Source: Myxococcales bacterium (lineage in GTDB: Bacteria > Myxococcota_A > Polyangia > Polyangiales > Ga0077539). Taken from it: a stretch of DNA of 64,000 nucleotides. Both the position numbers and the translations under genes were made by a program. Each line of letters opens with the position of its first letter. The first letter of the stretch is position 1. The stretch covers positions 1 through 64,000 of the forward strand of contig JAEUKI010000069.1 of assembly GCA_016793325.1 (NCBI GenBank). The letters are read 5' to 3'. Of this stretch, positions 25,971 through 32,908 are shown in pieces. The notes under the pieces were generated by a model. The model was not told the origin of the DNA. It saw nothing but the letters and a program-made list of their open reading frames with translations, and did not search any database.

Positions 25971-26363
25971 ATGAAGGTCGTCATCGCGACCGACGGGCAG
26001 GCGTCCTCCGAACACACGATCCGCGAGGCGATTCGCTTGCTTTCGCTCGATCGAAGCGCGGTTCACGTGATCTCGGTGCTCGACCCCGAAGAGCGCATCG
26101 GCGGCAACGAGGACGCAGCCGACGACCTGGCTCGCGCGACCGCGCTGCTCGCGAGCGAGGGCATCACCGCGCAGGCATCGATGCTACGCGGTCACTTCGC
26201 AGAGCAGATCGTCGGCTTCGCCGAGCAGATCAGCGCCGATGTGATCGTCGTTGGTTCGAGCGCGCAACGACCGCTCGTTCAGTGGTTGACCGGCAGCGTG
26301 TCGAACGAAGTGATTCGGCGCTTCAACGGGTCCGTGCTGGTGGTCACGCACCACCGTCGGTGA
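25971..26363 (+). CDS. Universal stress protein (UspA family)
   Basis: A 130-residue single-domain Usp. It begins MKVVIATDGQASS, the first strand of the fold, and ends with the ATP-binding stretch (VIVVGSSAQ, LTGSVSNEVIRRFNGSVLVV) that matches G-2x-G-9x-G-S/T. ATG 25971 is chosen; earlier in-frame starts precede the fold. It lies between the SulP gene (divergent, 141 bases) and the carbonic anhydrase gene (convergent, 6 bases), which suggests a role in stress tied to inorganic carbon. Confidence 0.85.
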   Translation: MKVVIATDGQASSEHTIREAIRLLSLDRSAVHVISVLDPEERIGGNEDAADDLARATALLASEGITAQASMLRGHFAEQIVGFAEQISADVIVVGSSAQRPLVQWLTGSVSNEVIRRFNGSVLVVTHHRR

Positions 26364-26369
26364 CGGCGA

Positions 26370-27050
26370 TCAGGCCGCGTCGACCTTGCTCGCGGGCGGC
26401 GGAAGGATGCTCGTGCGCGTCTCGACAGGGCGAAACTCCATGAACGACTCGACGCCCGGCTGGCGAATTCGCAGCCGTCCCGTGCGCGGGTCGTACACGC
26501 AGCCGTGCACCGAGAGTCGTCCCGCCGAGACCGAGTCGCGCACCACGTCGTACTCCATCAGCGTGTCGACCTGCACAGCGACGAAGCGCTCGACGAGCTG
26601 CTCGATGCTCATCTCGCGAGCGTGATCGATGAGGTCGAAGCCCTGAACGTCGGACGAGCCCTTTCGCAGCCAGCGCTCGAGGTGCGAGCCGACCTTGGTG
26701 TTTGCGTCGACGATGGCACGCAGCGCGCCGCACAGGTCGTGTCCGCACACGACGATGTCTGGGACCTCGAGCACGTGAATCGCGTAGTCGAGCGCGGCGC
26801 CCAGGCTCGTCGACGCATCGTCGTTCGGATGCGGAACGATCGCGCCGATGTTGCGAACCACGAAGAGCTCACCCGGACCGACGTCGAGGATCATCTCGGC
26901 CACGACGCGCGAATCGGCGCAGCCGACGTACAGCGCCCTCGGCTGTTGTCCCTGAATCAGCTCCTCGAACGACGCCTTCTTCGGCTCGAACACCTCGCGC
27001 TGAAATCGAAGATTGCCTTGCACAAGGTTGATCCCGATTCGTTGCGTCAT
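26370..27050 (-). CDS. Beta-class carbonic anhydrase
   Basis: A 226-residue zinc enzyme interconverting CO2 and bicarbonate. The Cys-x-Asp-x-Arg of YVGCADSRV (about 44) and His-x-x-Cys of CGHDLCGA (about 101-104) provide the Zn ligands and the catalytic Asp-Arg dyad. The ATG at 27050 starts MTQRIGINLVQGN. It is divergent from the sensor-kinase gene across 219 bases that hold two TGTC-N10-GACA-type sites. It likely works with the SulP carrier. Confidence 0.92.
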   Translation of the reverse strand: MTQRIGINLVQGNLRFQREVFEPKKASFEELIQGQQPRALYVGCADSRVVAEMILDVGPGELFVVRNIGAIVPHPNDDASTSLGAALDYAIHVLEVPDIVVCGHDLCGALRAIVDANTKVGSHLERWLRKGSSDVQGFDLIDHAREMSIEQLVERFVAVQVDTLMEYDVVRDSVSAGRLSVHGCVYDPRTGRLRIRQPGVESFMEFRPVETRTSILPPPASKVDAA

Positions 27051-27151
27051 GCACGATTCAGGTACCACGAGCCGTGCCAACAGTTGCCACTTGCTCGAAT
27101 TACCTCCGAATCCCCGAACGACTTTCACCATCAAACCGAGCGATCGAACGC

Positions 27152-27169
27152 TGTCGGCTCGTTCCGACG
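27152..27169 (+). promoter_or_regulatory. GlrR-type site, distal (one mismatch)
   Basis: TGTC-N10-GACG, matching 7 of 8 fixed bases of the TGTC-N10-GACA sequence known for enterobacterial GlrR (QseF). It is 44 bases upstream of the perfect copy, close to four helical turns, so regulators bound to both would sit on a similar face of the DNA. Confidence 0.45.
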
Positions 27170-27195
27170 ATCGGCTCGTAGGGCGCGACCGACAG

Positions 27196-27213
27196 TGTCG
27201 GCCTCTCCCGACA
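27196..27213 (+). promoter_or_regulatory. GlrR-type site, proximal (perfect)
   Basis: TGTC-N10-GACA, all 8 fixed bases matching. The TGTC is also the right half of a small palindrome CCGACA-G-TGTCGG (27189-27201). The site is 57 bases before the sensor-kinase ATG and about 146 bases upstream of the carbonic anhydrase ATG, so it could serve either gene. Confidence 0.55.
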
Positions 27214-27269
27214 ACGACTTTGTGCGCGAAGGCCTCTGCTCTAGGACCGTGCGCCGACCTGTGACCCTC

Positions 27270-28811
27270 ATGCCCGATTCGCCAACGCTCAAACGCCGAT
27301 GGACGCTCGGCACCGCCCTCGCTCTCTCGCACGGAACGCTCGCCTTCGCGCTGCTCGTCACGGTCGTGTTGGGCGCGATTTCGCTTCGCCGCATCGATCA
27401 CTATCTCCGCGAGCTGCGCGACGACGAGCTCGGCGCCATCGACGAACAACAGACGCTGCACCGCGCGATGTGGGCCGTCGAAGTCGCGATGCGACACGCA
27501 GAGGACGCCTGCGCGCGAGGCGCGATGGAGGAGTCTGTCCGTCCGCAGCTCGTGAGCGCGCTCCAGACGCTGCGCGAGAAGGACCAACACGTCGGACCTC
27601 ACGTCGGAACGGAGATGCGGCGCATGGGGCTTCGCTACGAGTCGCTCGCGCAAGCGGCGCTCGCCAATCGCGCGTGCGACGTCCTGAGAGAAGCGCCGTC
27701 CCGCGCGGCGAGGCAAGCGCTCGACGAGCGGCTCACGGACCTGTGGATCGCGCAGTCGTTTGCGCTCCATCGCGAGATCGCCGACCGTGAGTTTCGCGCG
27801 CGCAGCACGGGAAAGCGCTCGCTCGCGATCGGCGTTGGCCTCGCAGCGGCCGTCACGATCCTCGTCGCGTACCTCGCGCGCTGGCTCTCGCGCTCGATCT
27901 CGCGTCCCCTCGCCCGCATCGCCAAGGACGCGACGCGCCTCGGCCGCGGAGACTTCGCGCCGATCGCGCCCGTCGAAGGGCCCGCTGAAGTCGCAGAGCT
28001 CGCGGACGACCTCGAGCGAATGCGCCACGCGCTCGCGGCGCTCGACTCGTTGAAAGAAGGCTTCGTCGCGTCGGTCTCGCACGAGCTCCGCACGCCGCTC
28101 GCGAAGATCCGCGAGGCGCTTTCGCTACTCGAAGACGGGACCGCGGGCGCGCTCGAAGACCGACAGCGCACGCTCGTCGGGATCGCGCGACGCGCGTGCG
28201 AGTCACAGATTCAACTCGTGACGAACCTGCTCGACTTGTCGCGATTGCGCTCGGGCTCGGTGGTTCGAATGCTGGCCGAGGGCTCGCTCGCAGACGTGAT
28301 CGCCGAGGCAATCGCCGCGGAGCGAGAGGACGCGATCGCGCGCGACATCGCGATCACGATGAGCGCTCCGGCGACGCCGCTCGTTCGCACGATGGACGCC
28401 ACGCTGATCGAGCGAGCGGTCGCGAATCTCCTGCGAAACGCCGTACAAGTCTCGCCTCCGCGCTCGAGCGTACGCGTCACCGTGACGACCGAAGCCGCGC
28501 CGCCGAGCGCGCTGAAGCTGCCGACAGGCACCGGCGCGCGTTGGGCGCGGATCGCGATCGCCGACGAAGGTCCCGGCGTGTCCGAAGACGTTCGAGAGAA
28601 GCTCTTCGAGCCGTTCGTGACGAAGAGCACCGGCGGCCGGGTCGGGGTCGGACTGGGCCTGGCGCTCACACGCGAAGTCGCGCGCGCCCACGGCGGCGAC
28701 GCGCGGCTCGTCGATACGCCGCGGGGCGAGACCGGCGCGCGATTCGAGCTGTGGCTTCCGCTCGTCTCGGCGGCGCCGCGAGAAAGCGAGCTGGCTCGTG
28801 AGCGGCAGTGA
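27270..28811 (+). CDS. Membrane sensor histidine kinase (GlrK-like)
   Basis: A 513-residue kinase. One helix near the N-terminus (LAFALLVTVVLGAISL), an all-helical periplasmic region of about 150 residues, a second helix (SLAIGVGLAAAVTILVAYLA), a HAMP linker, then HisKA with phospho-acceptor His in SVSHELRTPL (about 270) and a HATPase with NLLRNAV, DEGPGVS and GVGLGLAL. This layout is that of GlrK/QseE. ATG 27270 taken; GTG 27261 is equally possible. The cognate regulator follows after 45 bases. Confidence 0.88.
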   Translation: MPDSPTLKRRWTLGTALALSHGTLAFALLVTVVLGAISLRRIDHYLRELRDDELGAIDEQQTLHRAMWAVEVAMRHAEDACARGAMEESVRPQLVSALQTLREKDQHVGPHVGTEMRRMGLRYESLAQAALANRACDVLREAPSRAARQALDERLTDLWIAQSFALHREIADREFRARSTGKRSLAIGVGLAAAVTILVAYLARWLSRSISRPLARIAKDATRLGRGDFAPIAPVEGPAEVAELADDLERMRHALAALDSLKEGFVASVSHELRTPLAKIREALSLLEDGTAGALEDRQRTLVGIARRACESQIQLVTNLLDLSRLRSGSVVRMLAEGSLADVIAEAIAAEREDAIARDIAITMSAPATPLVRTMDATLIERAVANLLRNAVQVSPPRSSVRVTVTTEAAPPSALKLPTGTGARWARIAIADEGPGVSEDVREKLFEPFVTKSTGGRVGVGLGLALTREVARAHGGDARLVDTPRGETGARFELWLPLVSAAPRESELARERQ

Positions 28812-28856
28812 GGGGTTGCGCGCCGCGCGAAGACACGGCAGGACGGCGAACGAACT

Positions 28857-30362
28857 GTGAACACGAACGAACCGAGGAGGTCCGTCCCGCCGCCGGTGCC
28901 GACAGTGCTGCTCGTCGACGACGAGGCCGAGATGCTCACGCTCCTCGCGATGCGGCTCGAAGCCAACGGCTATCGCACCGAACAAGCGGTCAACGGCGCG
29001 CAGGCCCGCGCCCGCGTCGCGCGGGGGGCGCTCGACGCGGTCGTGCTCGACTTGAGGCTCCCGGACGCCAACGGGCTCGAGCTCTTGAGCGAGTTTCGTC
29101 AGCGCGCGCCGGACCTTCCCGTGATCATGCTGACGGCGCACGGCACGATCGACTCGGCCGTCGAGGCGATGCGCCGCGGGGCGTTCGGGTTTCTCACGAA
29201 GCCGTTCAATCACCACGAGCTCTTGCAGCGCGTGAGGCACGCGATCGAAAACGCGTCGCTGCGCCGCGAGGTCGCTGATTTTCGTCGCATCGTCGGAGAA
29301 GAGATCGACGGCTCGATCCTCGGGACATCGCGCGCCATCGCCACGGTGCGCGAGCTCATCGCGCGCGTCGCGCCGACGGACGTCACCGTCCTCGTCACCG
29401 GCGAGAGCGGCACTGGAAAAGAGCTCGCCGCGCGCTCGATTCATCAGCTCTCTGCCCGCGCGAAGATGCCCTTCGTCGCGGTCAACTGCGGCGCGATCCC
29501 GAGCGAGCTCCTCGAGAGCGAGCTGTTCGGTCACGTGCGCGGCGCGTTCACCGGCGCGAGCCGCGATCGCGACGGCCTCTTCGCGGCGGCGCGCGGAGGG
29601 ACGCTCTTTCTCGACGAGGTCGGCGACGCGCCGCTCCACGTGCAAGTGAAGCTGCTCCGCGTGCTGCAAGAGCGACGGTACACGCCCGTCGGCTCGACCA
29701 CCGAGCGCGAGGCGGACGTGCGCGTGCTCGCGGCGACGCACCGCGACCTTCGAGCCGACGTCGTTCGCGGGCGATTTCGCGAGGATTTGTTCTTTCGACT
29801 CCACGTCGTTCCCCTCGAGATGCCGCCCTTGCGCGAGCGACGCGAGGACATCGTCCTGCTCGCCGAAGTGTTTCTCGAGCGCGCGTCCGCGAGGCACAAG
29901 CTCCCCGTCCCTGCGCTCTCGTCCGACGCGCTCGACTGGCTGCTCCAGTGGTCTTGGCCCGGCAACGTCCGCGAGCTCGCGAACCTCATGGAAGCCGCGA
30001 CCGTGCTCGCCTCGGGCGCAGATCTCCGCTCCGAGTCCCTGATGCGACTCGCGGGCGCCGCCGCGAGCAAGCCCGCGCCCTCCGCCACGACGAGCGCGCC
30101 GATCGACGAGCGCGAGCCTCCTTCGATCGACGGCGACTCGGACGCGTCCGTCGATCCCGTGCGCGTGCTGACGGATCAAGCGCGACCGTTGCCTTCGCTC
30201 AAGGACGCGCGCGACGCGTTCGAGCGCGCGTACCTCGTCGAAGTGCTCCGGCGCGCCAACGGAAACGTCACCGCCGCAGCGCGCGTCGCCGGCCGAAATC
30301 GCACGGATTTCTACGACCTCCTCCGCAGGCACGGCGTGCGTTGGCGCGAGGGCGGCGGATGA
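28857..30362 (+). CDS. Sigma-54-dependent response regulator (GlrR/NtrC-like)
   Basis: A 501-residue activator. Receiver domain residues about 15-130 (VLLVDDEAEM, phospho-acceptor Asp in VVLDLRLPD, Lys in TKPFN); AAA+ domain with Walker A GESGTGKE, the sigma-54-contacting GAFTGA loop, Walker B TLFLDEVG and RFREDLFFRL; a linker; and a Fis-type HTH near residue 460 (GNVTAAARVAGRNRTDFYDLL). GTG start. The C-terminus overlaps the bioA start (ATGA), so the two are co-translated. The sites upstream of the kinase gene match what GlrR-like proteins bind. Confidence 0.92.
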   Translation: MNTNEPRRSVPPPVPTVLLVDDEAEMLTLLAMRLEANGYRTEQAVNGAQARARVARGALDAVVLDLRLPDANGLELLSEFRQRAPDLPVIMLTAHGTIDSAVEAMRRGAFGFLTKPFNHHELLQRVRHAIENASLRREVADFRRIVGEEIDGSILGTSRAIATVRELIARVAPTDVTVLVTGESGTGKELAARSIHQLSARAKMPFVAVNCGAIPSELLESELFGHVRGAFTGASRDRDGLFAAARGGTLFLDEVGDAPLHVQVKLLRVLQERRYTPVGSTTEREADVRVLAATHRDLRADVVRGRFREDLFFRLHVVPLEMPPLRERREDIVLLAEVFLERASARHKLPVPALSSDALDWLLQWSWPGNVRELANLMEAATVLASGADLRSESLMRLAGAAASKPAPSATTSAPIDEREPPSIDGDSDASVDPVRVLTDQARPLPSLKDARDAFERAYLVEVLRRANGNVTAAARVAGRNRTDFYDLLRRHGVRWREGGG

Positions 30363-31690
30363 CCCTCGATCGCGCCGCGCTGCTCGCGCTCGATCGCGCC
30401 CACGTCTGGCACCCGTACACGCCCGCGCACGACGACGGCCTGCCGCCGCTCGTCGTCGCCCGCGCAGAGGGCGCGCGATTCTGGGACGTCGACGGACGAT
30501 CGTTTATCGACGCGAACAGCTCGTGGTGGGTCGCGTCGCTCGGACATCGGCACCCTCGCCTCCTCGCAGCGCTCTCGCGACAGTCGCAAGAGCTCACGCA
30601 CATCGCCCTCGGCGGCCTCACGCACGAGCCGGCGACGCTGCTCGCGCGAGAGCTCGTCGAGACGATGCCTGGCTACCGCGACACGACGCTCGCCGCAGAT
30701 CGAAGGCTCGCGCGGGTCTTCTACTCGGACGACGGATCGACGTCGGTCGAGGTCGCGATCAAGCTCTGCGCGCAATACTGGGCGCAGTCGACGCGCGCGA
30801 AGCGAACGCGCTTCATCGCGCTCTCGGGCGCGTTTCATGGCGAGACCGTCGGCGCGACGAGCGTCGGAGGCATCGACGCGTTTCGCGCGGTGTACGGCCC
30901 GCTGTTGTTCGACGTGATCCGCACACCGTCTCCGCACGACGCGCGCGGGTGGGAGCGCGCGGTCGACGCGATCGTCCGCGAGCTCGACGCCCATCGCGAC
31001 ACCATCGCCGCGGTCGTCGTCGAGCCCATCGTTCAGGGCGCCGCCGGGATGCGCGTGTACGAGCCCGCGTTCCTGCGTGCGATCCGCGAAGCGTGCGACC
31101 GAAGCGACACGTTTCTCGTGGCCGACGAGGTCTTCACGGGCCTCGGACGCACAGGAACATTCTGGGCCTGCGAGCACGCCCAGGTCGTCCCCGACGTGCT
31201 CTGCACGGCGAAGGCGCTCTCGGGCGCGCTGTTTCCCTTCGCGGCGACCGTGGCGAGCGAGCGGATCTACGACGGGTTTCGCGGCGGACGCGACCGCGCG
31301 TTTCTCTACGGACACTCGTACTGCGGCAACCCGCTCGGCTGCGCGGTCGCGCGCGAAGTGCTCGCGATCTACCGCGAAGAGCGCGTGCTCGATCGCGTCG
31401 CGGCCATCGCCCCCAAGATCCGCGCAGCGTTCGAAGCGCTCGCCGAAGAGCACCCCTCCCTCGCGCGCCCACGCGCGATCGGCGCGATCGGCGCGATCGA
31501 CCTCGGGGCTCAGGGCTACCTCGACGACAAGGGCTGGCGCGTCTACGAGGCGGCGCTCGCGCGGGGCGTCTACCTCCGTCCCCTCGGCGACACGGTGTAC
31601 GTGGCGCCGCCGCTCGTCATCGATGACCCTACGCTGGACGCGCTTCTAGACGGCGTAACCCAGAGTATTCGCGAAGCGATCAAGCGTTAA
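30359..31690 (+). CDS. bioA: BioA, adenosylmethionine-8-amino-7-oxononanoate aminotransferase
   Basis: A 443-residue PLP enzyme of class III aminotransferases making 7,8-diaminopelargonate for biotin. BioA-type features: HVWHPYTP near the N-terminus, ANSSWWVASLGHRHP, the phosphate-binding DDGSTSVEVAIK, ADEVFTGLGRTG and the PLP lysine in CTAKALSG (about 284). ATG at 30359 overlaps the response regulator stop by four bases. No other biotin gene is in the window, so this is a stand-alone bioA tied to a two-component operon. Confidence 0.9.
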   Translation: MTLDRAALLALDRAHVWHPYTPAHDDGLPPLVVARAEGARFWDVDGRSFIDANSSWWVASLGHRHPRLLAALSRQSQELTHIALGGLTHEPATLLARELVETMPGYRDTTLAADRRLARVFYSDDGSTSVEVAIKLCAQYWAQSTRAKRTRFIALSGAFHGETVGATSVGGIDAFRAVYGPLLFDVIRTPSPHDARGWERAVDAIVRELDAHRDTIAAVVVEPIVQGAAGMRVYEPAFLRAIREACDRSDTFLVADEVFTGLGRTGTFWACEHAQVVPDVLCTAKALSGALFPFAATVASERIYDGFRGGRDRAFLYGHSYCGNPLGCAVAREVLAIYREERVLDRVAAIAPKIRAAFEALAEEHPSLARPRAIGAIGAIDLGAQGYLDDKGWRVYEAALARGVYLRPLGDTVYVAPPLVIDDPTLDALLDGVTQSIREAIKR

Positions 31691-31738
31691 CTACCCAAAC
31701 GGGCGCGGATCGTGTTCTAGTCGTCCCGCTGAAGGCAA

Positions 31739-32881
31739 ATGCACGACTGGTTGCGTGGCTCGCTCGAACAAGTCCCGTTGCTGCACGGTGGGGTCCGCTC
31801 AGTAGTCGAGCGCTGCACGACGCCAGGCGAAGCCTTCTGGCTCTACGACCTGCCCGAGCTCGTCGCGTGGGTCGCGCTCGCGCGAGCGTGCGAGCGGCAA
31901 GTCCCGCTCGTGTACGCGCAGACGCTCGCGAGCGAGCTCGCCCGCGTGGCGTCCAGCGAAGTGCTCGGGTCCAACCCCGCGGTCGCGAAGGCCAGCGCGC
32001 TGTGGCGCTCGAGCGCTGCGTTTTCAGCGCTCGCGTCGCTCGGTGAGCACGCGGACGCGTTCGAGCCGTTCGACGCGCGTCGCGTCGCGCGGGCGCAAGA
32101 GCAGATCTTTCTCGCGCTGCAGATCGGCGAGGCGCTTCAGGGCGTCCACTTCGCGCCGCTCGAGACCGCGCCGCTCGCGACAGCGCAGTGCGAGGCGCTC
32201 CGCGGGAGCTTCGAGAGCCTCGTCGGTGATTGGGCTGCAAAACCGCTGGATTTCGAGCTGCAACGCCGACGTAGCATCGCGGTCGCCGACCAGACGCGCC
32301 GACAGTTCGGCCTGTCTCGCGGCTCGGTCGACCTCGAGGAGCACGAGGCGTTGCCCCTGCGGCGATGGACGGACGTGCTCGCGGTGGCGGGCGTCGTCGA
32401 GGCGCCGGACCTCGCGGTCGAAGAGCTCCTTCCACAGATGGAATCGCCGCGTGATTTGCTGCTCGTTCGCTTCTCGGACCTCGCGGCGCGCGACCGGGTC
32501 GGCGACATCGGACAGCTCGCGCTGGGGATGCACGCGGTGCTGCGCGAGTCGCTCGACGAGGCGTTTGCCACGGCAAAAGAGACGGTCGATCGCGTGAGCA
32601 CCGGCGAAGGGCTCCGCGCGCTCGCGGCGGGTGGCCGACGCTTTCATCGCGCAGCTGCTGCAAATTCGCTGCGCGCTTCGCTCGCGCAGGGCGACGCGCT
32701 GGCGGGCGCGCCGCTCACCGCGACCCGCGCGCTCGCGCTCGTTCGTTGGGCGGCGGACCTCGGCGAGCGCGTCGAGACGTGGTGCGACGCCGAGCAAGAC
32801 GATCGCGCGCTCAACCGCGTGCGCAACGTGATCCGCGGTCCGATCGAGATCCGCGAGACGCTTCGGCCGGGCGAGCTGTAA
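31739..32881 (+). CDS. Hypothetical protein after bioA
   Basis: A 380-residue, mostly helical, cytoplasmic-looking protein with no signal peptide or membrane segment. The ATG at 31739 has GAAGG five bases upstream. Aromatic and Leu/Ala-rich helices are spread evenly (FWLYDLPELVAWVALARACE, HFAPLETAPLATAQCE) with a long Arg/Ala region near the end. I recognise no motif. It starts 48 bases after bioA and is convergent with the HEAT-repeat gene 27 bases away. Confidence 0.65.
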   Translation: MHDWLRGSLEQVPLLHGGVRSVVERCTTPGEAFWLYDLPELVAWVALARACERQVPLVYAQTLASELARVASSEVLGSNPAVAKASALWRSSAAFSALASLGEHADAFEPFDARRVARAQEQIFLALQIGEALQGVHFAPLETAPLATAQCEALRGSFESLVGDWAAKPLDFELQRRRSIAVADQTRRQFGLSRGSVDLEEHEALPLRRWTDVLAVAGVVEAPDLAVEELLPQMESPRDLLLVRFSDLAARDRVGDIGQLALGMHAVLRESLDEAFATAKETVDRVSTGEGLRALAAGGRRFHRAAAANSLRASLAQGDALAGAPLTATRALALVRWAADLGERVETWCDAEQDDRALNRVRNVIRGPIEIRETLRPGEL

Positions 32882-32908
32882 TTTCGCTGGCGAAAACGCC
32901 GCTCCCGG

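Noticed and set aside
27065..27079. A possible sigma-54 promoter (TGGCAC on the minus strand) for carbonic anhydrase
   Set aside because: The -24 part is good, but the -12 part reads GTGG rather than TTGC and the start would be only a few bases before the ATG.
28203..30332. A long minus-strand frame antisense to the sensor kinase end and the sigma-54 regulator
   Set aside because: The product is low-complexity Arg/Glu/Asp-rich with no motif; the plus-strand frame holds the whole regulator and the kinase C-terminus.
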